From Streptomyces sp. V4I2 (lineage in GTDB: Bacteria; Actinomycetota; Actinomycetes; Streptomycetales; Streptomycetaceae), in NCBI RefSeq assembly GCF_030817655.1, contig NZ_JAUSZM010000003.1, forward strand, positions 10,478,001-10,542,000: a DNA stretch of 64,000 bases. The letters run 5' to 3'. Shown here piece after piece: positions 17,545 through 25,867 of the stretch (within the stretch, counting starts at the first letter, position 1; the number at the start of each line of letters is the position of its first letter). A program made the position numbers and the translations under genes. The notes under the pieces were generated by a model. That model was not told the DNA's origin. It worked only from the letters and a program-made list of their open reading frames with translations, and searched no databases.

Positions 17545-18516
17545 TCACGGGTCGTACTTCTGGAGGTGCGGTGCTGCTGGTGCGCCGCTGCCGGCTGACG
17601 CCCTCCGTGGTGCAGCGTCATCTGCGGGACTGATCCCGGGCTCCGGGCCCTCGCCCTCGGCTGTCTCGCCGGACCGCACCGCCGTCCCCGCTGCTGTCGC
17701 CGTCCACGCGGCGCAGTACAGCAGCAGCCTGGCCATGAGATTGATCCACAGCACGACGGCGACCGGCACGGCGAAGGCGCCGTACATGCTCTTCCCCGCA
17801 ACGCCCTGCAGATAGCCGGTCAGCAACCACTTGAGCAGTTCGAAGCCCACCGCACCGATCAGCCCGGCGACCACGACCGCGCGCCGGCCGGGATGCACCC
17901 GCGGCAGCCGGGTGAGCAGGTAGACCAGCAGCAGGAAGTCGACAACCAGGGCGATGGCCAGGCCAGCGAAGAACAGCAGGGCCCGTCCCGCCCCGCCCTC
18001 GATACCGGCCTTGTCGGCGGCCCAGCCGACGGCAATGTTCGCGAAGACCGAACTGCCGATCGCGACCAGCCCGACCGCGCCGAGGCCGACCAGCACCACG
18101 GCGTCCTTGAGCTTGAGCAGGAACGGATTGCCCGGGTCCTGATCCTTCTCCCACACCGCGCGCAGGCACCCGCGCAGGGCGCCGACCCAGTTGATGCCGA
18201 TCACGAGCAGCAGCGCGCCCGCGATCAGCCCGACGGATCCGGCATGCGCGACGAGACTGTCCAGGTCCAGCAGGTCGGAGAGGCCCGGCGCCTGGTCGGC
18301 GATCTTGTCCTGGAGTTTCCCCAGCTGGTCCGCGCTCAGCAGCTTGGCAGCGATCGCCGCGCCCACGGTGATCAGCGGAAAGAGCGCGACGAAACTGGTG
18401 AAGGTGATGGCCGCGGCGAGCCGGGCCCAGTGGACGGCATCCAGCCGCTCGAACGCCCGCCAAGCGTGCGTCCGCATCAGCTTTCCGATCACCGGCAGCC
18501 TTCTCAGCCAGTCCAT
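17545..18516 (-). CDS. YihY/BrkB-family inner-membrane protein
   Basis: Begins MDWLRRLPVIGKLM at ATG 18516 (GTG 18525 and ATG 18549 are in-frame alternatives; 18525 has GGAG close upstream). About 323 aa with six membrane segments: ITFTSFVALFPLITVGAAI, VGLIAGALLLVIGINWVGALRG, AVVLVGLGAVGLVAIGS, LLFFAGLAIALVVDFLLLVYLL, AVVVAGLIGAVGFELLKW, AFAVPVAVVLWINLMARLLLYCAAW. These are typical of the YihY family, formerly annotated as RNase BN. The transport or structural role is unresolved. Confidence 0.9.
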   Translation of the reverse strand: MDWLRRLPVIGKLMRTHAWRAFERLDAVHWARLAAAITFTSFVALFPLITVGAAIAAKLLSADQLGKLQDKIADQAPGLSDLLDLDSLVAHAGSVGLIAGALLLVIGINWVGALRGCLRAVWEKDQDPGNPFLLKLKDAVVLVGLGAVGLVAIGSSVFANIAVGWAADKAGIEGGAGRALLFFAGLAIALVVDFLLLVYLLTRLPRVHPGRRAVVVAGLIGAVGFELLKWLLTGYLQGVAGKSMYGAFAVPVAVVLWINLMARLLLYCAAWTATAAGTAVRSGETAEGEGPEPGISPADDAAPRRASAGSGAPAAPHLQKYDP

Positions 18517-18648
18517 GGAAAACACCCGCTCTCCGCGTCCCACCATCACCGCGCCCGGCAGGTCAACCGAGGTCTGTGTCGGAGCCGACCGATCATGACC
18601 GCAGCGGCGTCTGGGCGTCCGGTGCGGGCAAGGTCGTCTGCGGGATCG

Positions 18649-19080
18649 TCAGCGGGGAGCGGCCCGGTGGTGGAACCAGTGCTGCTTGTGGCGGGGGCGT
18701 TCGACCGGTCCGGCGGGGTCTTCGTCATCTCGCTCTGCCTGCGCCGTCTGCGTACGTGCGGTGTCGCGTTCGTTGATCAGGACGCCGCGTTCCTGTTCGG
18801 CTGCGGCGCTCTCGCGCCGAGACTGCTTGAGCCCGCGCCGTGCGGTGCGGCTGCGACGAGCGGTGCGGCGTGTACCGGTCAGGAGCAGGCTCAGCCCGAG
18901 CAGAGCCGCCGCCCCGACGACGATGCCATAGAGGAAGAGGGTGCCGGTGGAGCCGGTGACGTCGACTCCGAAGACGGAGAATCCGCCGGTGAACTCGTGG
19001 GCGCTGCCACTGTTGGAAAGAACGCCGACGACGCCGATGACTACCGCGGCGACGAGAATGAGGAGTCCGAGGATGATCAT
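18649..19080 (-). CDS. Two-TM membrane protein with charged coiled-coil tail
   Basis: A 143-aa protein; ATG 19080 follows GGAGCACGTC. The first segment is MIILGLLILVAAVVIGVVGVL and the second LFLYGIVVGAAALLGLSLLLTG. An Arg/Glu-rich helical tail (RRTARRSRTARRGLKQSRRE) ends in HKQHWFHHR. This pattern is common in Streptomyces proteins of unknown function. It is divergent from the tiny membrane gene at 19260. Confidence 0.75.
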   Translation of the reverse strand: MIILGLLILVAAVVIGVVGVLSNSGSAHEFTGGFSVFGVDVTGSTGTLFLYGIVVGAAALLGLSLLLTGTRRTARRSRTARRGLKQSRRESAAAEQERGVLINERDTARTQTAQAERDDEDPAGPVERPRHKQHWFHHRAAPR

Positions 19081-19150
19081 GACGTGCTCCTGGGATCTGC
19101 TTCCTGTCCTCACGGTAGAACCGTTCTGCCCGGCACGCCACCGCCATGGG

Positions 19151-19176
19151 TTGCGTTTACCCTGACATTGAGGTAT
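19151..19176 (+). promoter_or_regulatory. Possible SigB/SigF-type promoter
   Basis: GCGT at 19153-19156, 14 bases, then AGGTAT at 19171-19176 approximates the streptomycete SigB-class consensus (GNNT, 14-16 nt, GGGTAC/T). It precedes the 19260 gene. The -10 has one mismatch, so this is weak. Confidence 0.3.
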
Positions 19177-19259
19177 GCGCGAGGCGTGGAGGACGCTGGC
19201 ACTACTGGTGGTCGACCCTCTGGTCCGCCCATCGCCACGACCCCAGGAGGCGCAGCGCC

Positions 19260-19406
19260 ATGGCCTTCTTCCTGGTTCTGCTCATCGGCGCCATCGCGCT
19301 GGTCGTCATCGGCGCTGTCGTCGACGGCATGCTGCTCCTCATCGCCGCCGTGCTGTACCTGCTCGTGCGCTCGGTATCGCGCTCGCGCCGGCGCCCGGCC
19401 CACTGA
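19260..19406 (+). CDS. Tiny two-TM membrane protein
   Basis: A 48-aa protein with GGAGG eight bases before the ATG. Two back-to-back hydrophobic segments (FFLVLLIGAIALVVIGAVV and MLLLIAAVLYLLVRSV) end in a basic SRSRRRPAH tail. It is similar in style to the 25273 and 13542 proteins. The function is unknown. Confidence 0.65.
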   Translation: MAFFLVLLIGAIALVVIGAVVDGMLLLIAAVLYLLVRSVSRSRRRPAH

Positions 19407-19500
19407 CGCCTGGTGGTGGACGGTGGACCGCCGCTCCGCATGCCCACCTGCGGTCGGTGACGGGGGCGGGACGGTTTCCGATCCGGCTTGGGCCACTGTT

Positions 19501-20337
19501 TCACAGGCGGCGCCAGCGAGCCGAGGCGAACGAGAAGACGCCGAAGAGAACCAGCCCGATCGCGACGGCGACCAGGAGCCATGGCCCCACCGGTGTCTGT
19601 GTGAAGCTGCGGAGCGTCGCGTCCACGCCCTTGGCCTCGTGCGGGTCGAAGCGGACGGCTGCCACCAGGATGAAGACCCCGGCCGCCGCGAACACCACAC
19701 CACGTGCCACGCCTCCGCCCGCGCCCAGAGCGGTGACGACCTGCTTGGTACGGTGGCTCATGCTGCCGGTATCCAACTGCTTGAGGAAGCTCCGCATGGC
19801 CGCCCGGACGGCGAGTACCGCACCGATGCCGATCAGGAGGCAGCCCCCGGCACCCACCAGCACCCGGCCGTAGGACAGTTTGAGCGCCGATGCCGTCCAG
19901 TCCCGCGACTGCGCATTGCCACTGGAACCCTGGCCGCCCCCGACTGCGAACACGGCGGTGGCCCAGCAGATGGCGGCGTAGAAGAGCGCCCGTGCGCCGT
20001 CAAGCACTCGCGAGGCCGCGTTGCGCCGAGGCCCTCTGGCAAGGACCGCGCGGGCGCCCCGCCACAACGCCATGCAGCCGAAGCCGACGACCAGCGCCCA
20101 CAGCATCGCCTTCCCGAAGGGCTGCGCCGCGATCTGGGCCAGCGCACCCTGCCGGTCCGCCGACTCGCCGCCGCTGCCGAGGGCGATCCGGACGGCCAGT
20201 ACACCGATGAGGACGTACACCACGCCTCGTGCGGCGAAGCCCGCCCGTCCGGCGGCAGTCAGTGTCTGCCTCTCAGCGGAGCGACGGGCGCTGGGCCTGG
20301 CGGCCCGGCGCCGCCCGTGCACCCGGGATGTCGTCAC
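19501..20337 (-). CDS. DUF1206 membrane protein
   Basis: GTG 20337 overlaps the stop of the sigma-factor gene (GTGA), with GAGGAGG upstream. The 278-aa product has three repeats of a two-helix unit that begin GRAGFAARGVVYVLIGVLAV, ASRVLDGARALFYAAICWATAVF and GGVARGVVFAAAGVFILVA. This is the hallmark of DUF1206, a six-helix family of unknown function. Coupling to a stress sigma factor suggests it is made at the same time, perhaps for envelope adaptation. Confidence 0.9.
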   Translation of the reverse strand: MTTSRVHGRRRAARPSARRSAERQTLTAAGRAGFAARGVVYVLIGVLAVRIALGSGGESADRQGALAQIAAQPFGKAMLWALVVGFGCMALWRGARAVLARGPRRNAASRVLDGARALFYAAICWATAVFAVGGGQGSSGNAQSRDWTASALKLSYGRVLVGAGGCLLIGIGAVLAVRAAMRSFLKQLDTGSMSHRTKQVVTALGAGGGVARGVVFAAAGVFILVAAVRFDPHEAKGVDATLRSFTQTPVGPWLLVAVAIGLVLFGVFSFASARWRRL

Positions 20338-21152
20338 GCTGCCCTCCTCAGGGCGTGGGGGTCGGTCATCACCTGGTCGCGCAGGCGTGCACAGGTCTGG
20401 GTGATCAGACGGGAGACGTGCATCTGTGAGAGACCGAGTTGCAGGGCGATGCGGCTCTGCGTCATCTCGCAGAAGAACCTCATGTAGAGGATCTGGCGTT
20501 CGCGTTCGGGCAGTGCTCGCAGCAGCGGACGGAGCGCCTCGCGGTTGACGATCCGGTCGAAGCCGGGCTCCAGGCCACCGAGGGTGTCGGTCAGTGGATG
20601 GCTGTCCGCGGAGTGGCCGGGCACGGCGTCCAACGACCGGGCGGCGAAGCTCTCCAGCGCCCCTTGGCCCAGTCGTACCTCCGCCTCGGACAGGCCGGTG
20701 TGCGCGGCGATCTCGGGGACGGAGGGTTCGTGGCTGCCCCGCGACGAGCACTCATGGCCGGCGGAGCGGACCCGGCCGCGCAGTTCCTGTATGCGCCGTG
20801 GCACATGCACGATCCAGAGTTCGTCGCGGAAGTGCCGCTTCACCTCGCCGAGGATCGTCGGTATGGCAAAGCTCGGAAAGGCGGTGCCGCGACTGGCGTC
20901 GAAGCGGGACACCGCCTTGACCAGGCCCAGTTGGGCGACCTGCTTGAGGTCCTCGAAGCTCTCACCGCGATGGCGAAAGCGCCGAGCCAGCCGTTCGGCC
21001 ATCGGCATCCAGGCGCACACCACCTCCTGCCGCAGCGCGGACCTCTCCGGGCCGTGCGGCAGCGCGGCGATACGGCGGAACGCGGCGTCGGTGTCCGGCG
21101 CGTCGTCGTAGCGGCGTGCGCTTCGTCGGTTCTGCGTGCGTGCGTACGGCAT
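20334..21152 (-). CDS. SigB/SigF/SigG-family RNA polymerase sigma factor
   Basis: A 272-aa protein. ATG 21152 has GGGAGA at a workable distance; GTG 21158 is the alternative. Region 2 reads LARRFRHRGESFEDLKQVAQLGLVKAVSRFDASRGTAFPSFAIPTILGEVKRHFRD. Region 3 is VPRRIQELRGRV ... PSVPEIAAHTGLSEAEV, and region 4 is LPERERQILYMRFFCEMTQSRIALQLGLSQMHVSRLI. These are typical of streptomycete SigB/SigF/SigG paralogues for osmotic/oxidative stress or sporulation. Such factors are usually held by anti-sigma kinases released by STAS proteins like that at 14839. Confidence 0.95.
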   Translation of the reverse strand: MPYARTQNRRSARRYDDAPDTDAAFRRIAALPHGPERSALRQEVVCAWMPMAERLARRFRHRGESFEDLKQVAQLGLVKAVSRFDASRGTAFPSFAIPTILGEVKRHFRDELWIVHVPRRIQELRGRVRSAGHECSSRGSHEPSVPEIAAHTGLSEAEVRLGQGALESFAARSLDAVPGHSADSHPLTDTLGGLEPGFDRIVNREALRPLLRALPERERQILYMRFFCEMTQSRIALQLGLSQMHVSRLITQTCARLRDQVMTDPHALRRAA

Positions 21153-21475
21153 GGGCACGTGTCTCCCTCATCGGTGGCGTCACTCACCGTGGGAGCCGGC
21201 AGACCGCAGCACACAGGGGAGCAGCGACAGCTGCTCCCACGGGCGTGCCTCCGGTCTGAAGCACCTCGAACGGGTTCCCGGGCAGCCCGGGTTCAAACAA
21301 GCTCTGCGCCACGCAACTACGGCTGCCCACGGGACGCGCGGGTGCGAACGTGGAGCCGACCCTGGGCGGTCCCGTCCGGAACCGGATGGTCAACTGGCAA
21401 CACGGCAGGCGTCCTTGACCGATTCGTGCGGGCAGGCGGCCGTGTGGTCGGTATCGCTACGGGTACGCAGTCGGC
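21153..21475. other. Divergent intergenic region with a possible SigB-class promoter
   Basis: No gene in about 320 bases. GTGT at 21442-21445, 15 bases, then GGGTAC at 21461-21466 matches the streptomycete SigB consensus and would give an almost leaderless transcript for the gene at 21476. Confidence in that promoter is low. Confidence 0.35.
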
Positions 21476-22855
21476 ATGAGACACCTCCGCGCACTCGATG
21501 CACGGCTCTTCTCGCGCGTCGCCTCTGCCCACCCCATGCTGCCGTGGCTGACCGGCGCAGCCGTCATGGGCCTGTCCGGCAACCGTGGCGCACGCCGTGC
21601 CGCCCTGCGCGGTACAGGCTCGCTGGCCCTGGCCTCCGCCGCCGTCGGCATCGCCGCCAAGTCGGCCTCCAGCCACCGGCTTCCACCTCGGCCCGCCACC
21701 CGGGCGTTGCCGTCCGGGCACGCGGCCGCCGTCGCGGCTTTCGCAACCGCCGTCACGTTGGAGTCGCCCTGGCTGGGAGCCGCGCTCATCCCCCTTGCCA
21801 CGGCAGCCACTGCCTTTCGCGCCCGCGCCGGCACGCGTTCGCCCCGTGATGTTCTCGCCGGCACTGTCCTCGGGGTCGGTGTCGCGGCGGCGACCTGCCG
21901 TTGGTGGCCGCTGCACGTGGACGCACCCGCCGACACCGCGCGGCCGAACGAACCCGTCCCCGCGCTTCCCTCGGGTCTGGGGCTGATCGCGGTCGTCAAC
22001 AGCGACGCGGGCGGCGACACCCCAGCCGAAGCCGAACTACGGACCCTCCTGCCGCTGGCGGACATACGGCTTTGTGAAAGTGGCGTCGACCTGCACCTGG
22101 TGCTCGACCAGGCCGCCAAGGACGTGCTCGCCCGGGGTGGCGCGCTCGGCGTCGTCGGCGGCGACGGGACGGTCAACGCGGCAGCCGCCAGGGCCACCAA
22201 GAGCGGACTGCCCCTGGCCGTGTTCCCCGCCGGCACCCTCAACCACTTCGCCGCCGACCTTGGCCTTGCGACCCTGAAGTCCACCGCCGACGCCGTGGAG
22301 GCGGGTTGCGGCGGAGCCGTCGACCTCGGCCGGGTCACCGCCGCGGGCGGTGCCGGCACGTACTTCCTCAACACTTTCAGTATCGGCGTCTACCCCGAAC
22401 TCGTCCGGGCCCGGGAGGCCCGCGAGAGGCGTCTGGGCAAGTGGCCCGCCCTGGGCATCGGCCTGCTCCGCGTCCTGGCCGACGGCACCCCCAGCCAGGT
22501 CACCATCGACGGGCGGCACCGACGGCTGTGGCTGCTCTTCGCCGGCAACAGCCGCTACGACCCGCCCGGCTTCGCCCCCTCCTACCGCCGCAGCCTCACC
22601 GACGGACTCCTCGACATCCGCACCGTCGACGGCAGCCACCCCTTCGCCCGCACCCGTCTCGTCACCGCCTTCCTCACCGGCACCCTCGCACGCTCCCGCG
22701 TCTACCAGGCCACCACGGTCACCCAGCTGCGGATCGACGGAATGAGCGAGGAAGCGGACTACACCCGTGACGGCGAGGTAAGCCCGGCCGCCGGCACACT
22801 CCACCTCGACAAAGCGGCACATGCGCTCACCGTCTACCTGCCGCCACCGCGGTGA
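21476..22855 (+). CDS. PAP2 phosphatase / diacylglycerol kinase fusion
   Basis: A 459-aa two-domain protein. Residues 1-150 form a PAP2-type membrane domain with the second signature LPSGHAAAVAAF. Residues 165-459 form a lipid-kinase catalytic domain with LIAVVNSDAGGD, GVVGGDGTVNAAAARA and FPAGTLNHFAADLGL. The fusion is common in actinobacteria and probably acts on lipid phosphates at the membrane. In the third PAP2 motif, where SR-x5-H-x3-D is expected, the sequence is RAGTRSPRDVLAG, so the nucleophilic His appears replaced. The phosphatase half may be inactive. Confidence 0.88.
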   Translation: MRHLRALDARLFSRVASAHPMLPWLTGAAVMGLSGNRGARRAALRGTGSLALASAAVGIAAKSASSHRLPPRPATRALPSGHAAAVAAFATAVTLESPWLGAALIPLATAATAFRARAGTRSPRDVLAGTVLGVGVAAATCRWWPLHVDAPADTARPNEPVPALPSGLGLIAVVNSDAGGDTPAEAELRTLLPLADIRLCESGVDLHLVLDQAAKDVLARGGALGVVGGDGTVNAAAARATKSGLPLAVFPAGTLNHFAADLGLATLKSTADAVEAGCGGAVDLGRVTAAGGAGTYFLNTFSIGVYPELVRAREARERRLGKWPALGIGLLRVLADGTPSQVTIDGRHRRLWLLFAGNSRYDPPGFAPSYRRSLTDGLLDIRTVDGSHPFARTRLVTAFLTGTLARSRVYQATTVTQLRIDGMSEEADYTRDGEVSPAAGTLHLDKAAHALTVYLPPPR

Positions 22856-23047
22856 CGCCGCCGGCGGGGGTGGCGCTCTGCGAGTGTTCTGCCTGCTCAA
22901 CGGCTTTGAGGTCAGGGAAGGGACAGGCCGGTGTTTGAGTTCCACGAGGTGGGCTACACAACGGAGGCGTCCGACGGCCGTCCTGGACGAAGGCACCGGA
23001 GAGTTGAGCTCACAGCTCCCGGTGCCGTCCGCTGGGCATTCATGCCG
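22856..23047. other. Short intergenic region
   Basis: About 190 bases between convergent genes at 22855 and 23048. No gene or clear hairpin was identified. Confidence 0.4.
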
Positions 23048-23407
23048 TCACCGCCGGTCCTCCTGATGGAGGCGCCGCAGTCCCCGGCGCAGCTCTCGCT
23101 GTATCGGTTCCGGGAGCGCCTCGTCCTTCGTCGTGGCGACCAGGGCCGCAGTCACGTCACGGAGCTTGATGTTGCAGTGCTGCGACACGTCCACCAGCAG
23201 GTCCCAGGCCCTCTCGCTGGAACAGGGCGCCAGGGCCATCAGCATGCCGCGCGCCTGGTCGATCACCGCACGGCTCGCCAGCGCACGGCCCAACTGCTCG
23301 TTCCTGGCGCGTAGTTCGACGATCTCGGCCAGTAGAGCCGTTTCCTCCGCCGAAGCCACGGCCGTCAACAGCCGCTGTTCTTCGCGGGGCGTGGTCAGTT
23401 GGCGCAT
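23048..23407 (-). CDS. ANTAR-domain protein
   Basis: A 119-aa protein from ATG 23407. An N-terminal coiled coil (LLTAVASAEETALLAEIVELRARNEQLGRAL) runs into an ANTAR-like domain (SRAVIDQARGMLMALAPCSSERAWDLLVDVSQHCNIKLRDVTAALV). There is no GAF or receiver domain, so it would act as a small RNA-binding unit or heteromer partner. The last gene of the minus-strand ANTAR-PRC-ANTAR operon, 40 nt after the PRC gene. Confidence 0.88.
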   Translation of the reverse strand: MRQLTTPREEQRLLTAVASAEETALLAEIVELRARNEQLGRALASRAVIDQARGMLMALAPCSSERAWDLLVDVSQHCNIKLRDVTAALVATTKDEALPEPIQRELRRGLRRLHQEDRR

Positions 23408-23447
23408 GGTGCGTACCTCACAGGGCAGTCGTCCTGTCCGTAGGTGG

Positions 23448-23804
23448 TCAGCGGCGAGCCAGTTGCCGTTCGCCGGCCGCACCGGCCTTGTAGGCCAGTC
23501 CGTAGTGCTTGAAGATCGCTTCCTCCTGCTCGGCGGGCAGCACGTCGTCGGTGCCGATCGAAGGAGCCTGCTTCACCAGCGTCTTGACATAGCCGACCTT
23601 GAGATAGCCCGGCCCGACGATCGCGTCCTCCAGGGGGACGAAGACCAGCCGGTGCCGGGTGGGCAGTCCGATCCGTACCGTGGCCATGGCCGGCTCATCG
23701 GTGGTGGTGTCCACATACACCGCCTCGAGGACACCGATCTTGTGCGACTCGGTATCGACGACATCGCGGTCGCGCCATTCCCGGACGTCGGCTGCGTGAA
23801 TCAT
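23448..23804 (-). CDS. PRC-barrel domain protein
   Basis: This 118-aa protein matches the PRC-barrel pattern: REWRDRDVVDTESHKIGVLEAVYVDTTTDEPAMATVRIG, then RLVFVPLEDAIVGPGYLKVGYVKTLVKQAP. A short tail carries AEQEEAIFKHYGL. PRC barrels act as docking modules in electron transfer, RNA processing and stress responses. ATG 23804 overlaps the upstream ANTAR stop (ATGA). Confidence 0.9.
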   Translation of the reverse strand: MIHAADVREWRDRDVVDTESHKIGVLEAVYVDTTTDEPAMATVRIGLPTRHRLVFVPLEDAIVGPGYLKVGYVKTLVKQAPSIGTDDVLPAEQEEAIFKHYGLAYKAGAAGERQLARR

Positions 23805-24202
23805 GACCTTTCCCTTCCGGACGGCTCATCCGCCGGTGAGGAGTCGCATCCCCGGTCTTCCGCGTAGAGCCGCCGCAGTGCATGCCGCAGCGCCCGCTGC
23901 ATCAGCCGCGAGAGCGGCTCACCCTCCCAGGCGGCGACCACGGCCGCAGCCACCTCCGGAAGTTTGGTGTTGCACTGCCGCGAGATGTCCACCAGCAGGT
24001 TCCTGGCCGGCCCACGGCGGCAGGGGGCCAGGACCATCACCATGCCGCACGCCTGATCGATGACCATGCGGCCGGCCAGTGCCCGCCGCAGCTGATCGAT
24101 CTCGGCGCGCAGCGCCACGACATCCTGGCCCGCCGCATTCCCCGCCACGGCCTCGGTCCTCAGATCCCACCAATTCTCCGGGAGCATGGTTGCGCGATGC
24201 AT
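23801..24202 (-). CDS. ANTAR-domain protein
   Basis: A 133-aa protein; ATG 24202 is preceded by GGAGAGG. It is a paralogue of the 23048 gene: ALRAEIDQLRRALAGRMVIDQACGMVMVLAPCRRGPARNLLVDISRQCNTKLPEVAAAVV. The first gene of the operon. The tail CDSSPADEPSGRERS is disordered. The role is as for the paralogue; two ANTAR proteins flanking a PRC protein is an unusual set. Confidence 0.86.
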   Translation of the reverse strand: MHRATMLPENWWDLRTEAVAGNAAGQDVVALRAEIDQLRRALAGRMVIDQACGMVMVLAPCRRGPARNLLVDISRQCNTKLPEVAAAVVAAWEGEPLSRLMQRALRHALRRLYAEDRGCDSSPADEPSGRERS

Positions 24203-24285
24203 GCCATCTACCTCTCCACGATTTCCACGCGTCCGGTGTGGCTGAAGCCGCCCCGGAACCTCTGGATGTCGGGCAACTTCACCGG

Positions 24286-24558
24286 TCACCCTCGCCGTTC
24301 ATGGTCCCGCCGGTCCTCGCGCCTCCAGCGCGCCCGGTGCCGGAGGCTGTAGCGACGGTCCCAGCGGTCCTGACGATCCCGGCGGTTCTCGTAGTCCCGG
24401 TACTCCCCGAGATCAGAACCGTCACCACGGATCCAGCCTCCCCCGCGATCGCGGCCGTGCCGGGTGGCGCCGAAGACCAACACGGCCGCGGCCACCCACC
24501 ACAGGGGGTTGAGGAAGCCGAGGCCGAACAAGACCACGATCAGGATCAGAACGAACAC
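24286..24558 (-). CDS. Small membrane protein with Arg/Asp-rich tail
   Basis: A 90-aa protein from GTG 24558 with GGAGG six bases upstream. The hydrophobic part FVLILIVVLFGLGFLNPLWWVAAAVLVFG precedes a highly charged tail (repeats of RD/RR, e.g. DRQDRWDRRYSLRHRARWRRE). The membrane part aligns with that of the 25273 protein (GFGF...LWWVAAVLLV), so they are paralogues. The function is unknown. Confidence 0.7.
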   Translation of the reverse strand: MFVLILIVVLFGLGFLNPLWWVAAAVLVFGATRHGRDRGGGWIRGDGSDLGEYRDYENRRDRQDRWDRRYSLRHRARWRREDRRDHERRG

Positions 24559-24941
24559 GGCGGGCCTCCCGGAGCGGAACAAAGCATCACTGCCGGGGGC
24601 CGGGGCCTGTTCGAACAGCGTAGCCCTCCCCAGAGACTGCGGATAGCGCCCCATGTAACGGTCTGCCACCCGGAGCAGATGGCCACTTGGCATCTGTCCA
24701 GGGAGTGCGGAGAGGGCTAGCGTGCACGGTACGGCCCGAGCCCCCGGCAGCGTCGATCACCTCTCGCGCTTCTTCGGGGGCGTACCTGTCGCATCGGTGC
24801 CGGACCCCGTCCCGATTACCTACGGGCCGCTCCCGCACTCGCCGTCGCTGCGCGATCCTGGCGCCGCCTCGATGCGCCCCATGCGGGCATCCTCCCTCTG
24901 CTGCCCGCCGCGTCGCACGCATCCCACCGCAGGCGGTACGC
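24559..24941. other. Gene-free stretch
   Basis: About 380 bases between divergent small membrane genes. No credible gene is visible; only promoters are expected. Confidence 0.4.
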
Positions 24942-25154
24942 ATGTACGTACTGATCGTTCCGGCTTCTGCCCCCTTCGTCCTGCTCGCCACCGTGATGGG
25001 CCTGTCCTGGTGGGAAGACCACGTCCTGCCGGCGCCGCCGGCCGAGCCGGTCGAAGCCCCCGCCGAGGCTCCGTTTGTCCCAGCGGCCCCAGCCCAGCTC
25101 CCAGAACTCCCCCGCGTCGACACCACGTTGACAAGGGAAGTCGCCGGGCGTTGA
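24942..25154 (+). CDS. Small single-TM protein
   Basis: A 70-aa protein with one membrane segment (YVLIVPASAPFVLLATVMGLSWWEDHVL) followed by a Pro/Ala/Glu-rich tail (LPAPPAEPVEAPAEAPFVPAAP). The ribosome site AGGCGG is weak, so expression is uncertain. Related proteins of this composition occur in streptomycetes without known function. Confidence 0.55.
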   Translation: MYVLIVPASAPFVLLATVMGLSWWEDHVLPAPPAEPVEAPAEAPFVPAAPAQLPELPRVDTTLTREVAGR

Positions 25155-25272
25155 CTGACAGCACGGCGTAGGGCTATGCCACTCCGGATTGTTCGGGGGC
25201 AGCATTCCACCTCCTCCGCTTCGCCCGGACCCCGCGGAACTCAAGAACTTCCCGCGATCTGGAGGCCCGGCA

Positions 25273-25563
25273 ATGATTCTGTGGATTCTTCTCCTTCTGC
25301 TGATCCTGGTGGTGTTCGGGTTCGGCTTCACCATGCAGACCCTCTGGTGGGTCGCCGCCGTACTGCTGGTCGTCTGGATCGTCGGCTTCGCCATGCGCGG
25401 GCGCGGCGGTGGCAGGCGTAGCGGTGGCGCCGGTACGGCCGCAGCCGCGGGTAATCCACACCAGCCACTCTCCCAAGGTGCTCTCCCGCCCGCGGGAACG
25501 GGCGGCCTGTACGGCGATCACGCGCGAGAGCCCATCCAGCGAACGAGCAGAGGACAACCATGA
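25273..25563 (+). CDS. Small hydrophobic membrane protein
   Basis: A 96-aa protein; GGAGG lies 7 nt before ATG 25273. Residues 1-42 are hydrophobic (MILWILLLLLILVVFGFGF, LWWVAAVLLVVWIVGFAM), then RGRGGGRRSGG and a disordered tail. It is a paralogue of the 24286 protein. Its stop overlaps the start of the CsbD-like gene, so the two are coupled. Confidence 0.75.
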   Translation: MILWILLLLLILVVFGFGFTMQTLWWVAAVLLVVWIVGFAMRGRGGGRRSGGAGTAAAAGNPHQPLSQGALPPAGTGGLYGDHAREPIQRTSRGQP

Positions 25564-25733
25564 GCGTCGGACAGACGATCAAGCACAAGACCCGGGCATT
25601 CAAGGGTCGGATCACAGAACGCATCGGCCGGACCACCCGCAACAGGCGACTACAACGCCAAGGCAGGACCGACCAGATCTCCGGAAACCTGAAGCAGTCC
25701 GGCGACAAGGCCAAGGACGCCTTAAGGTCCTGA
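25560..25733 (+). CDS. CsbD-like small stress protein
   Basis: A 57-aa reading frame starts at ATG 25560, overlapping the previous TGA (ATGA). It is rich in Lys/Arg/Gly and lacks Cys: MSVGQTIKHKTRAFKGRITE, then IGRTTRNRRLQRQGRTDQISGNLKQSGDKAKDAL. The K-G-x-x-x-E-x-x-G and Q-x-x-G-x-x-K-Q-x-x-x-K-x-K-D patterns are those of the CsbD family, SigB-dependent in Bacillus. This fits the stress island around it. Confidence 0.8.
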   Translation: MSVGQTIKHKTRAFKGRITERIGRTTRNRRLQRQGRTDQISGNLKQSGDKAKDALRS

Positions 25734-25867
25734 CCACAAGCGCCCCGGATGGTGCCCACGTCGCGTGGACGCCATCCGGCAGGCCAACGCGGAATCAGCC
25801 CACAGGAATTGACGGGAACGGCAATGAAGCCGAACAACCTACGAGCCGAGAGCCAGAGAAGGCCGCC

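Noticed and set aside
17893..20487. 864-aa plus-strand frame
   Set aside because: It lies antisense to YihY, a membrane gene and DUF1206, all of which have convincing domains; GC-rich codon bias keeps the opposite frame open.
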